The notes under the pieces: model-generated
Database searches by the model: none
Seen by the model: the letters and a program-made list of their open reading frames with translations, nothing else
What the model was told of the DNA's origin: nothing
Position numbers and translations under genes: made by a program
Assembly: GCA_963995525.1 (NCBI GenBank)
Contig: OZ023205.1
Span: forward strand, 65,792,621-65,856,620
Source: Escarpia spicata
Taxonomy: Eukaryota; Annelida; Polychaeta; Sabellida; Siboglinidae
Length of the DNA: 64,000 nucleotides
Reading direction: 5' to 3'
Shown here: in pieces, positions 13,301-23,254 of the stretch
Numbering within the stretch: the stretch's first letter is position 1
Layout: each line of letters begins with the position of its first letter

Positions 13301-13907
13301 GTACTGTTTTGGATTCGACAGATGATGAAAAATGAGACCTCATTTGTTGAAATGTATTCAGTAGTTTTTTATTTGTTGCTAAAATTTAACAAACTTTAGA
13401 GCAGTGTTTTAAGAAACGAGGTAATTTTAACTTGTATTGTTTATTAATCTGTTGGTTTATAAATGTATGTAGTTTATTAGTTTTGGAATGTTTGTCAAGG
13501 AAAATAAACCGGACATTGAAATATTGGATTATAAGGAGTGTATTATTACAAAATTAATGTGACACGACGTAGAGAGCTATTTTAACTCGTGTCCAGAATA
13601 GACCTGTGCGATTTAATACCCGGTTCGCTGTGGTCAGTGTTAGTTTAACAATACTTTGTTGTAGGATACTGTTGGTCTTATTGGCGAACTCGTGCATGAC
13701 TTACCCACCATGCGACAGGCGCCGAGTGAGATCACAAAGCAGCTTCTCCTGCCCTTGGAAAATAGACCAAGTGTCGTGACAGCTGCCATCTGCCACTTAA
13801 AGGAGGCTGACACATTACAGGACAATGTTCCACGTGATCCCTCCGAAGTGTGGAAAGCCTATATGGCTCCACTTCAAGACAGTGGTTGGATGCCTGCTAA
13901 ATCTTAG
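535..13907 (+). CDS. Eight-exon gene: acidic, partly coiled-coil protein, C8orf48-like at its C-terminus
   Basis: Spliced CDS read by hand: 535-1343, 1963-2035, 4815-4998, 5857-5946, 6837-7021, 9504-9550, 10139-10247, 13665-13907. Every junction is GT-AG, all phases agree, and the total is 1740 nt (579 aa plus TAG). Residues 1-270 are Ser/Thr/Asp/Glu-rich with repeated Tyr-Ser-x-(D/N)-F-E motifs (RYSSDFEP, RYSDDFEP, AYSENFES), echoed by KYSYDDDF in exon 2. Exon 3 is a Glu-rich predicted coiled coil. Residues 448-579 hold a CPAC motif at 459-462, a Lys/Leu helix and a GLIGELVHDLP segment. The order CPxC, KxAELA, HL and IGE matches my memory of vertebrate C8orf48, a family of unknown function. 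YSDDFE-like motifs are common in centrosome and cilium proteins, but that role is only a guess. The ATG lies one base into its exon, so a 5' UTR exon is likely; a longer N-terminus is possible. Confidence 0.8.
1344..1962 (+). other. Intron 1 of the C8orf48-like gene
   Basis: I see no RNA gene or recognisable mobile element. The open frames at 1558-1794 and 1862-1962 have no domain. The acceptor used is TTACACAG at 1955-1962. An alternative TTGGCAG at 1943-1949 is in the wrong phase for exon 1. Confidence 0.6.
2096..2411 (+). mobile_element. tRNA-derived SINE
   Basis: The head is tRNA-like: an A-box-like TGGCACAGTGGATAGAGC near 2107 and a B-box-like GGGTTTGAATCC near 2148. A tRNA-unrelated body follows (TTGCTCCAGTTCACTCAGC, then a GAGTACCTGGC block). 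The 3' end (AAGCACTTTGAGCAG to CTATATAAAAA) resembles tails shared with L2/CR1-type LINEs. It lies in intron 2 of the gene, same strand. The anticodon arm is not intact, so it is not a functional tRNA. Confidence 0.7.
2644..4390 (+). repeat. Degenerate GATCAA-type satellite, split by a LINE fragment
   Basis: At 2644-2942 and again at 4198-4390 the DNA is an irregular tandem array of short units built on AGATCAAYAYAGA. Unit length drifts around 12-18 bp. The two halves are the same repeat interrupted by the retrotransposon fragment at about 2943-4199. The 90-aa frame over the left half is a translated repeat, not a gene. Confidence 0.7.
2943..4199 (+). pseudogene. 5'-truncated non-LTR retrotransposon, reverse transcriptase remnant
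   Basis: Three frames give one broken reverse transcriptase: LLDLSAAFD and DHNILIEYLLKWYGISGTA (fingers/palm), YTDDTQIY (the usual YADD active site, here YTDD), NLGIIFDSNFNFRQHIS, SRLDYCNSLLYNI and a C-terminal PTLWNMLPLSVR. In-frame stops and frameshifts are present (for example after 3326 and 3527). The 3' end is a (TTA)n tail at about 4179-4198 that abuts the satellite. The layout matches Jockey-superfamily LINEs (CR1/L2/Rex1). It lies in intron 2 of the gene. Confidence 0.85.
4815..5946 (+). CDS. Exons 3 and 4: Glu-rich coiled coil
   Basis: Exon 3 (4815-4998) follows a TTTAATAG acceptor. It starts with a long Glu/Gln run and then a heptad-like stretch, AYIERKLQALK, before a Pro/His-rich end; the donor is AGC|GTATGT. 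Exon 4 (5857-5946) joins in phase 1 and encodes a basic segment, HLDDFCYRKLSLLKQKRQQ, with donor GCG|GTAATG. Intron 4998-5857 contains the TG-rich microsatellite at 5215-5450. I saw no other coding potential in it. Confidence 0.75.
5215..5450. repeat. Imperfect TG/TGCA-rich microsatellite
   Basis: Alternating purine-pyrimidine DNA (GTGTGTG, GTGCGTGCATGCAT) with no constant unit. The Thr/His- and Cys/Val-rich frames on both strands are artefacts. It lies in intron 3. Confidence 0.85.
6837..7021 (+). CDS. Exon 5 of the C8orf48-like gene
   Basis: The acceptor is TTGTAG (6831-6836) and the donor is GGAAG|GTACAG. Its 185 nt start in phase 1 and end in phase 0, exactly the shift needed between exons 4 and 6. 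Skipping it would put exon 6 in another frame whose end phase does not fit exon 7, so it is almost certainly constitutive. It encodes 62 residues with RCMYLGLEG and VRKLREAHAMGQIRK, mostly helical by composition. I know no named domain for it. Confidence 0.75.
7350..9160 (+). repeat. 28-bp minisatellite array, about 65 copies
   Basis: A unit read as GTGTGGAGGTATAC followed by ATTCTGCAAGCCAG is repeated head to tail for about 1.8 kb with a few percent divergence. Variants include CTACAAGCC, AAGCAAGG, AGATATAC and occasional 1-3 bp deletions. Because 28 is not a multiple of 3, all frames stay open for 84-nt superperiods; this explains the long plus and minus open frames of up to 470 codons. It lies in intron 5 of the C8orf48-like gene, between exons 6837-7021 and 9504-9550. 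A small hairpin-forming stretch (GGGAGTCTGGGAG / CTCCCAG) at 7284-7342 precedes it. Confidence 0.95.
9504..13907 (+). CDS. Exons 6-8: conserved C-terminal region with CPAC motif
   Basis: Exon 6 (9504-9550, 47 nt), exon 7 (10139-10247) and exon 8 (13665-13907) together encode about 132 residues. The order is CPAC, EKMAELAEEEFFRTK, a Leu/Lys helix ending in EKHLLKYS, then DTVGLIGELVHDLP. Two loosely similar segments follow, (A)PSEITKQLLLPL and (D)PSEVWKAYMAPL, hinting at an internal repeat. The stop is TAG at 13905-13907. This is the part that resembles C8orf48. A profile search should show whether it is a pan-metazoan domain. Confidence 0.75.
10656..12016. mobile_element. 1.36-kb near-perfect palindrome carrying tRNA-like promoter boxes in both arms
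   Basis: The left arm (about 10656-11310) and right arm (about 11345-12016) are inverted copies, roughly 90-95% identical by eye, around a spacer of about 35-50 bp. Each arm holds a tRNA-like segment: at 11106-11190 plus (CCGCTAGCTCAGTGGGTAGG and GGTTCAATCC) and at 11488-11566 minus. It could be a foldback-type DNA element or a head-to-head pair of SINE-containing units. There is no transposase. It lies in intron 7 of the C8orf48-like gene. Confidence 0.85.
12221..12610. mobile_element. Second palindromic element (MITE-like), arms about 190 bp
   Basis: 12221-12400 and 12425-12610 are inverted copies. Matching blocks are AATTTGCAT..CAGTAACC against GGTTACTGTTATGCAAATT, AATTCTTGGAAATTCTGA against TCAGAATTTCCAAGAATT, and TAGTTTGGCTGAA against TTCAGCCAAACTA. 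The centre is AT-rich. No coding capacity. It lies about 200 bp from the larger palindrome, in the same intron. Confidence 0.8.
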
Positions 13908-15438
13908 AATGAATGTAAAAAATTAGTCTTGGCATTGAACAATTCTTGTTCAATTCTGCCATCTTCTCTCTACAAATGAGATCATTAGCAAAAATTGTGT
14001 GCTCTCGAACTGGCTTTTTTAACTCGACACTTAAAAGTCACTTTTTTGGTAAAAAAAAACAAATGCAGATATTTAAAAGAAATCGGTGTCTGAGTTAGTT
14101 TCACTCTTATAAGTATGACCAGTGTGTTGTTAAGTAAATTTTACAATTTGGTATTCATTTGATGTATGAAATGTAAGTAAAATTAAATTATTTGTTCTTA
14201 ACAAATGCAAAATATTTCAGTTGTATATCTTGATACTTGGTTGAATTCATATTTATTCCCTTGGGGAAATAGATATTTACATTATATGTAGTCAGAGTTG
14301 TAGTTGGTATTTTTGGGCACATTTATCAGTAGGACTGAAGTAAAAGTGTTATTACATCAGGCTCATTTTGAAGTTATTCAAGTTCATGCCAGTTCTCTCA
14401 TGGGTTAGTCAGTATGTTGTCATAATGGATGACTTTTTGAATGTCTTTGTTGGAACTAGCTATACGTGTGCGTGCGTGTGTATGTACACAGGTCCAGGAG
14501 GTATAAGAAAGCACACCCCCACCCCTCCATTTTGCTTCAACAAGCCTCAATAGAACATTTAGTATTTTGCAGATGCAGAGGGTATGTATTGGATGCAAGC
14601 ACCCCCCTATTATGTTGTCAAAGCAGGTGCAGTTGGATGATATTGGCAACCCTCAAAGCGGTGCAGTTGATGAGCCTCAACGGGGTCCAGTTGATTCATT
14701 AAATGAGTTGCCGTACCCCTTCCCCCGTTGGTCAAATCCTAGGTCTTAACCTGGTATGCATGTGTACAATAATATATATATTATATGCATGTATCTGCGT
14801 GTAATCAATAATATTTGTATATAACTAAGTATGTATATGATTACTGTTCTTTCAAAAACTGAATGCAAACCTAATATGTAAATATTAAAAAGTAGTTATG
14901 TAAGTCTTATTCTATATACACATGTATTAAAACATACAATTTTATACATCATATTATTGTTACTGTTCATTGTATACACTGACCCCTCAAGAGGCATATG
15001 ACAGATAAGATAAACTTACCTTTAATCTGATTATAAGAACACAAAATTACTGTTTTCTGTCAAAATTGTTTCAGTTGTCGGAAGGTTTAATTTACATGAA
15101 ATCATTGTTTTATAGACATGATTGTCAAGCCTGGAAGCAGTGGTTAACCTGATCATTCAGTTGTGTTCCTGTAGGAATTTACAAATCTGAAAAGGACAAA
15201 ATATCATACTAAATTTGTGAGAGTTGAGAGGGGTGAACATAGGAAATGGATATTTTATGTGGTTGGGTCATGCAAATTTCTGTTTTGAATATTTGTGAAA
15301 TCGGATTTGTTGATACACTTGTAATTATTCATACATAGACATTCTTAGTAATTTATGTTTTGGCAGGAAGATAATTATCCCATGATATGTGACTATATAC
15401 AGCTGTATCTATATTACATACACAAACGCACAAGCACG

Positions 15439-15471
<33 letters not shown>

Positions 15472-16430
15472 GCACGCACACACACACACAGGCACGCACA
15501 CACACACACACAAGCATGCACACACACACAGGCACGCGCACACACACAAGCACGCACACATAGAGGCACTGTAACATTATATAATATGGCAAATAAAATT
15601 TACAGGTTAATAACAATTTCATATAGCAGAAATATGTAAATTACCTGGTTTCCCCACTGGTCAATGTGTAGTTTTGTCAGCAAAATAATTGTTGCAAAAC
15701 AAAGTTGTAAAATACTTTGTTGTTTTATATACATTTTTAGATTTGTTTTTTAAAGTTATTTTGTAGACTGCACATGAGTATAATAATAATGACATGTGTT
15801 ATGTATATAGTATCACACAGTTTGAACAACTAAACTTATGAAATAAATTCCATTCTTATATGAAATTAATGAAATATAAATGGTCATACAGACCGTGGAA
15901 GAAATTAAAACAATGATGTTTGTATTGAGAAAGAAAATATTAAATAAATTAAGATAATTAAACTAATAAAAACTTCATAATTTACCATTTTACACAATGC
16001 AACAAGACAACACCAGATATGGAAGAAATGTGGCCAGAATAACCTTCTGACATTTATTTATTATTCACCCGATAATTGGATGAGTTATTAGCTAAAACAC
16101 AATACAATCAAATGTGGGCCATTTGAGGTCTTAAACATTGCCCCATTTATTTTATCTATACATTCTAAAAACAAGGCCCACATTATAGAATACCATATTT
16201 AAATTATGGTAATACACCAGAACTATTAAAAAGACGCCTCCCAGACATTTAGACGATTAAAACTACTAACTATTACCACATCCTAGAGAGAGGTGGGGCA
16301 ATTCCGCCACAAGGTCACCCGAACATGTGACCACCCCACCTCGTAACTTGAATTTATAAAGACCTGTAATATATATATACACACATACACCACCAATTTT
16401 GAAGATCTCGCCCGTGACAAGACCCCCATT
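13908..16430. other. 3' flank of the first gene: AT-rich DNA with a CA microsatellite
   Basis: No gene is supported. An ATTAAA at about 14181 is a weak candidate poly(A) signal for the upstream gene. A block at 14490-14750, rich in short C runs, resembles the C-rich element at 58102-58372 in style. At 15420-15565 there is an interrupted (CA)n microsatellite with AAGCACGC and AGGCACGC interruptions, which explains the Thr/His-rich frames there. The rest is plain AT-rich DNA. Confidence 0.6.
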
Positions 16431-17590
16431 CATATATGGTTATAACTGTGCGGGGAGATGTGATATGGCAGGTCAATTGGCATGGTTGCTGCCCATGGCG
16501 CCAACGATCTGAAATCGGCTACTTGACCGCATGACAATCTATCTGCCAGCACGTTGACGCGACCTGGCACATAACATGCCATGAAGTTGATGTTGAACCT
16601 CAGACATGTGAGAACCATTCTAAGTAGAGCCATAAGATGGGGTTCACGGGATGTCTGCTTATTGATTACTGCTACAAGCGCCTCATTGTCAGTGAAAAAG
16701 CAAACACTCCGGTTTGCCCATTCCTGCCCCCAGACTTCGACTGCGGCAACGAGAGGGAACAACTCTAACACTGCAATGTTGAGGGAATACCAAGAGGGAG
16801 GCCAGGTTCCCCAGAACCATTCCTTGTCATACACTGCCCCGTAACCTACCCTACCTGATGCATCGGTATACAGCTTCAAACAATCACCTGCGTGAAACTT
16901 GTCATTCAGGAAGAATGCTCTACCATTAAAATCTCTCAAGAAATCTTACCACACTTCCAGGTCGAGTTTGACTTGCTGAGTAAGCCTTACATGATGGTGT
17001 GGTCTGGTCAAGCCTACCGTTAAATCGATGAGGCGCCTAAACAAATATCTTCCCGCTACAACCATCGAGCATGCGTGCCCCAATACGCCAATGAGAGATT
17101 GAAGATGCTGGAGAGTGACTTTCTGCCTTGCTAAGAATTCAGCTACAAGCGACTTACATTTCGCCAACTTATCCTCCGGGAGTCTGGCTTCCAACCTGAC
17201 TGTGTCCAACGTGATGCCTAAAAAGGGGAGTGTAGTAGCGGGACCCTGTGTCTTCTCCTGCGCTAAGGGGACGCCCATCTGCCTACATAGCGAAATGAAA
17301 GCATTTATGTCAGCTGCACATTTTTCAGAAGAATCTGCGAGGAACAAGAAATCATCGATATAATGGACCATTCCCGATACATTCAACTTAGACCTAGCTA
17401 CCCATTCCAAGGCTGTACTGAAAGATTCGAAAATAGAACAGGAACTAGCGCAACCCATAGGGAGAACAGCGTCCATATAGAATTTCCCTCTCCACTGAAA
17501 ACCTAACAATGGCGTGTCCTGTGGTGAAACTGGGATTATGCGGAATGCCGCTTCGATGTCTAGCTTACCAACTGTTTCGTCATCATTTTT
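16430..17590 (-). pseudogene. DIRS-like retrotransposon: reverse transcriptase and RNase H fragment
   Basis: Read on the minus strand from 17590 to 16430. KLDIEAAFRIIPV and LPMGCASSCSIFE precede the active site YIDDFLF; then come LPFLGITLDT, a connection region (LQSLIGVLGHACSMVVAGR), and RNase H with YTDASGRVGYGAVY and FFTDNEALVAVINKQTS. The last phrase and LPMGCASSC are typical of DIRS-type tyrosine-recombinase retrotransposons. One in-frame TAA (16946-16948) splits RT from RNase H. The N-terminal RT part is replaced at about 17590 by another element, and no recombinase domain is seen. Confidence 0.8.
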
Positions 17591-17655
17591 TTAAATAGGA
17601 ATTATTTTCGCAATTTTCATCCTATCTGGGAAGATTCCAGTATTTAATACGTGAG
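17575..17655 (-). pseudogene. Short LINE reverse transcriptase scrap at the DIRS/hAT junction
   Basis: The minus strand reads NTGIFPDRMKIAKIIPI, then a stop, then KNDDE. This is the segment that precedes the NYRPIS block in non-LTR reverse transcriptases. It joins directly to DIRS-like codons on one side and hAT codons on the other, so it is a breakpoint fragment. Confidence 0.6.
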
Positions 17656-20246
17656 GTTACATTCCACAACAAGGAACAACTGGCGCTTTACGTCAGGTTC
17701 TTCGTCAAGGACAACAACATCAGGGAGGAATTTCTTGATTTTGTATATCTGCAGCGAACGGCAGGCAAAGACATCGCCACAGCAATCAAAGAGCCACTCG
17801 AGAAGTATCACTTGCCGTTGAAAGATCTGCGTGGGCAAGGCTATGATGGGGCCGCTGCCATGTCAAGTACAAACGTTGGTGTTCACGATTTAATACGACA
17901 ATAAGCATATCTTGCTGCGTACACGCACTGCAGCGGTCATTGTCTTATCTGGTGATCAGCCACTTTTGTTCTGTTGTAGCAGTATGCAGTATGATCGACT
18001 CTGGAATAATGTTGCTTATTTTTCAACAAAAGTCCGAAGACGGAGTCGCTGTTGTTGGATATAACCGCTCATGACGACCCAGAGAGCAAACGCAAGACAC
18101 CATTTCTCAACGTTTATAAAACGAGATGGACAGAGCGACATGAAGCGTTCTACCACTTCCAGCAGTCCCACACCCATATCGTGACTTGTCTTGAAGTAAT
18201 TGTGTACGGGCTTCACGGGGATTGCGGGAACATCGATGATCTGCTGGATACGTGGCTGCAAGACACGAGAAAGAGAGCAGCATCGCTACTGGCGGCGCTC
18301 GCAAGTTTCGGATTCATCGTGACTTTCACAACTGTTCTCCAGGCACTGTCACACATGCATGGGATCACCGTGAAGCTGCAGAGCCGAGCAGCCGACATTA
18401 TCGAGGCACATGCTATGTATGTTTACAGGGCTTAATTGTAAAACTGAAATCAGGTTACTTACTTTACTTATTTACTTCTCTTCGCGCGGAATTGCGCATA
18501 AGACCGCCACCAGAGTTCGTCACTGTGATCTATCTGTCGCATATTTTTCGAGGTATCCCCAGGTCCATCCCTGCTCTTTCGTCTCTTTCTCTACCGTCCT
18601 CCTCCAAGCCTCTTTCGGTCTGCTTCTCTTTCTCCGGCCATCAGGAGTCCATCTGAAGCAATTCTGGGTAAGGCTGTAGGTGGCATTCGTAGAGCATGTC
18701 TGATCCATCTCCACCTACGCCTCTGGATTTCTTGGGTGATGGATTTGGCAGCAATCCTCTTGTGTAGGTCGTCGTTCGTGATGATGTTCGGCCAAAATAT
18801 GTTGACAATTCTTCGAAGGCAACTGTTCTGGAAGACGTCTAGCTTGTGGCTGATGGTCTTGGTCATCTGCTAGGATTCAGCTCCATACAGAAGGGTGTTC
18901 AAAACGTTGCTCTTGAACAGTCTAATCTTGATATTCATGCTGATGCGTCTTGATCTCCATGTACTTCTGAGTGCTGCAAATGTTTGGCTGGCCTTTGAAA
19001 TCCTTGTTCTTATCTCTTTTTGTGTGTCCGCTGGTTTTCGTTTTGGAGCCCAGGTACGTGAAATCTTCTATGTTTTCGATTTCTTCACCATTGAGCATGA
19101 TGACTGCTTCCGTTCTGCTGTTCATCCTTAAGTGCTTTGTTTTTTTGGTGTTGATCTTCTGTCCAATCTGTCTTGATGGTCTTGCCATGCTATCCGTCTT
19201 GGCTTGGCAAAATCCAGGTCTTCCAAATGGCTTGTAAGGGTCCGCCTCTTCTTCCTTCACTGACCACACTCTTCATAACCCAGTATATTGCAATGATGAA
19301 GAGAAAGGGGAGATTATACATCCCTGTTTCACCCCGGTGCTGACTTTAAAAGTATCGGTCAATTCATTGTTGTAGATCACTGTGGACCGCAGCAATGTCC
19401 CAGTTAAGAGTCCAGAGGACTACTATCGCCGTAACCTGTGCATACCTTTGCTGGATCATGTGGTCACTGACATGTCTAGTAGATTCTTGGGTATGTGTTA
19501 AATTGCCAAGATAATGTTAATGAATAATTTGGTATAAGGTGTGCATATATGTGCGCGCGCGTGTGTATGTTAGTAATGTTAATAACTATGATAGTGTGAA
19601 ATGGGTTGGACTAAATTGTTTCTTGTACCGTTCAAATGAGACATGTGTTAAATAGAATAATTAATCTATAACATAATTAAAATAATTAAAAAATACTTAA
19701 AATAAAAATGTTTGTACTAATTTTGTTATTTGCTTAAATTGTCATGGTAGGACTATTTGGTTAAATGGCCTTCAAAATATATGTTTTCAACATTATCCCA
19801 GAGAATTACTTCACTCCTAGGTCTGGTCCCAGCCGTGTTGTGCAAGCAGAAGTATGAACTTGCAGAAGAAATCGCCACGTACAAAGGTGATCTGCCATCT
19901 CCGAGCGTGCTGCCAGAAGAGTTGCATCGATGGGAGCAGCGCTATCGTGGCAAAGAGCCAAGGGACTGCCCAACAACTGTGCAAAGGCAATCAAAGAATG
20001 CTAACGAGAATGATTCCCCAACATCTGTATGTTGTTGCAGTTGGCCTGTACAATCCCCTTAACGTCATGCAAATGCGAAAGAAGAGCCAGTGCTCTACGG
20101 CGCCTGAAAACCTTCATGCGGGCCAGTATGGACCAAGAACGTCTCTCTCGCTTGCACTGATTCACACCCATTATGATGTTCCTGTTGATGTCAATCAAAT
20201 GGTGAATTATTGTGTAGACCGTTTCATAGAAACTGCAACTAAATAA
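17655..20246 (+). pseudogene. hAT-superfamily transposase (ZMYM1/DUF4371-like), broken and interrupted
   Basis: Part A (17655-18425) gives EEFLDFVYLQRTAGKDIATA, LRGQGYDGAAAMSS (the conserved GxGYDGAxxM block), KTRWTERHEAFYHF (CxTRWxxRxxA block) and LTVKLQ-like GITVKLQSRAADI. Part B (19379-19500) gives PVKSPEDYYRRNLCIPLLD. Part C (about 19795-20245) gives SLLGLVPAVL, LPSPSVLPEELHRW and the C-terminal dimerisation block LSLALIHTHYDVPVDV. Stops and frameshifts occur in all parts, and a minus-strand LINE fragment separates A from B. B and C are separated by about 300 bp of AT-rich DNA that could be an intron or another insertion. It is dead as a transposase. Confidence 0.85.
18430..19378 (-). pseudogene. 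LINE reverse transcriptase C-terminal fragment inserted in the hAT element
   Basis: Read from 19378 down to 18430: INTKKTKHLRMNSRTEAV, MLNGEEIENIEDFTYLGSK, MTKTISHKLDVFQNSCLRRI, then RRRWRWIRHALRMPP and GRRKRSRPKEAWRRTVEKE. This is the characteristic C-terminal thumb and tail of RTE/craniofacial-development-protein-2-like LINEs. It ends in an AAGTAAATAAGTAAAG tail at about 18445-18480. Frames are broken. It sits between two in-order parts of the hAT transposase, so it arrived later. Confidence 0.85.
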
Positions 20247-20559
20247 CCTCCTGTATGAACGCTAACGTGCCACCGAGGCATCGGAATACTCTTAAGTGAA
20301 TCAACCTGAATGTGCCAAGACCATCTGTCTTCACTACCCATTCTATTGCACATTAATCGTGATTACCCTACGAATTTCAATCAAAAGCAATAATTTTCAC
20401 ATATCGTGCCATTAAAGAAACTCCTATATGAACGTTGAATGTCGTCACAACTGCTGTTGTTATTTTTCAATATGTAGCCGTAGGATTGCCGTTTATTTGT
20501 GACATCACTCACATCAGTATTGCCGTATTGGTGGTTAGCAGACATGGGTTCAATTCTTA

Positions 20560-22475
20560 ATTGAATTGGAAATTAATTGAATTGATCAACAAAATGCATT
20601 AAATCAAAATGTAGTGAATTGGAATTGAATTGGAATTGAATTTTACAAAGTAAGATGAATTGAATGAATTGATCGAAACATAAAATAAATTTATGACGTT
20701 TTTCTATATACATTGAAACGTATAAAGTACAAAAGATATGTTAAATTGTACCGTTTTCGGATGTGTCGTTTTTTGTAAAAGACCAACATATAACAACCAA
20801 CAGCAGAACTACCTGTTTTTTTAATGCAATAACCAACACAAGCCCATTGTAGTTTGAGAATTGAAATTGGCCAAAGGATGTCGTTTTTATTGGAAAGTGG
20901 ATTGCTTCTAATGCAGCCACTTTTGGGCATAAAGATAGTAGGAATGTGATGTATAACATGCACACCAGATGGGAAACTGAACCCTTGTATAGCCCCATCA
21001 AAGTTTCTCAGGCACACATTCCTACAACATGACGACAATATACAGACATACATTATTTGTCGCTATAGAAGTATAAAACCACTATGAATATAAACCTAAG
21101 GAAACAATACAAACATTCCACCACCAATAGACACATGCAATTACAAAAAGGTGGGGCCATTCCGCCTATCCTGTATAAACATAAGGAAAAATATATACCG
21201 TTTGTAAAACAAAAAGCCTGTCGACGCACCAAAACCAAACGCATTCAAGAATTTTGGATATGCCCTGTGTTAACTCCGAAATTTGGGAAAGCGTTGCGAC
21301 ATTTTCCAACTTCTTTTTTTACCAATGGTGTACAGTAGTTGTATAACTAAACGTGCCTAGGCAAAAAGGTGGGGAGGAGGGCGGATTTAGAAATATCAGG
21401 ATATACACGACATGACACACAGATCCCTAACGCGCAAGTGGCGGCTTAACCGGTAATCCAAATCGTAGGCTGGGGCCTAATCCTGGCATGTCATGATTGG
21501 CTGAAGGCGCTGGGCGGTTTTATTAAGCCAGACAGCTGGAAGTAATTATCGCCTCAGCCAGTTACCTCACTACCCGCACTAGGCCTGTCCTGGCCATTGC
21601 ATAAAATACAGTATGCTCTGCGTTCATACCTTCATTTATGCAATAACCAACACAAGCCCATTGTAGTTTGAGAATTGAAATTGGCCAAAGGATGACGTTT
21701 TTATTGGAAAGTGGATTGCTTCTAATGCAGCAACTGAACCCTTGTACAGCCCTATCAAAGTTTCTCAGGCACACATTCCTACAACATGACGACAATATAC
21801 AGACATACATTATTTGTCGCTATAGAACCAACAGCAGAACTACCTGGTTTTTTTTATATGCACAAAAGGATTTGTCACCAGACAAAACATAGGCTGCAAT
21901 TCTTTGTCTAGCAGATCTCTGTTTTCTCAGTCCCTACGTTCCCCAGGTTTATTAGCAGCGGAGACCAGAGTTGCTAAGTGTTAATAAACTGGAATCACCA
22001 CTAATTGACCACCAGAGACCAACATTACTGTTTGCTGTGGGGGTCAATTAGCCTTTGCCAATGTCCACAGTTCAGTATTCCCTTTGTTCTTTAGCCAAGC
22101 TGCAATGTTATTATATTATTATACTATACTGGTGTGGGTTGTCTGACGTAGTCAACTTAACCCTTCAGAAATTTCTGATTGCAGTAGGCCTACTTGGCAC
22201 AAAGTCTGCTTAGCATTGTCTCTTCTGAGAACAAGTATTTTATTATGGACTTACTGGCTTATGCTTAATTAAAGGGCTATTGTTTGCTTCAGTGGATTTT
22301 TCTCTGGGGCTTTATTGCCTATCTATTTGCAGAAACTTAAGTCACAACAAAACAGCTAATGTTGCCGACTTGAATTAGAATTGAATTGGAATTGATCCTT
22401 TTTGTGAGTACGTTGAATTGAATTGGAATTGATCCTGGGTAAATACACTTGAATTGGAATTGAATTGGAATTTAT
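20560..22475. repeat. Segment bounded by GAATTG low-complexity DNA, holding a permuted direct repeat
   Basis: Low-complexity blocks rich in TTGAATTGGAATTG lie at about 20560-20680 and 22370-22475. Inside, a unit of about 240 bp occurs twice in direct orientation: 20786-21068 and 21636-21860. In copy 1 the block CCAACAGCAGAACTACCTG precedes the shared core; in copy 2 it follows it. A 40-nt stretch near 20930-20975 is missing from copy 2. No transposase or gene is recognisable; the short frames over it are shadows. Confidence 0.65.
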
Positions 22476-22603
22476 CAAACTAAATTGAACCAAGGTCTGG
22501 TGGTGAAGTCGAGTATGTAATACCTTGATCTGCTTAAAAACATCGGTCTGCCCAGCGCGGCGCTATATAAATATCTGGTGAGTGTATGTTGTCCACACAT
22601 ACA

Positions 22604-22752
<149 letters not shown>

Positions 22753-23254
22753 AATATACAGTGTATATAAGTATATATATATACAACATAACTATGTCCG
22801 GTTAGCTCATACTACCTTGTTTCTCCTTCAAACTGTTGTTACGCCTTCTTTCTTAACATTAATTCTCATAGTTCAGAAGGCTTTTTTGTAATTACGTACT
22901 CTCATAACTATTTAATGATACAAGTAAAGTGCATATACTGGTCTTGCTTGCGAGTTTCCCCACTATGGTACCTGCTGTATTAGTTACACCGGCTGACATG
23001 CTCGGTACGGTCAAAACACTCACCTTCTAAAGCATTACGTTCAAATTAAGCACTGCTGTTTGAGCAAAGGTTCAAAACCCTCCACACTCCAGATTGTGAT
23101 TAGTGTAAGTTCGAAACACTACAGCGCTTACGTTCTAAACTTATCGGTTTTATCGTAACATCTTGATTGTGGGATATTTAACCACTTCAACATGCACCAT
23201 ACTTTGATGATGATAATTTAATAAACCATTTAACGAACAAGCAAAACGTATCGT

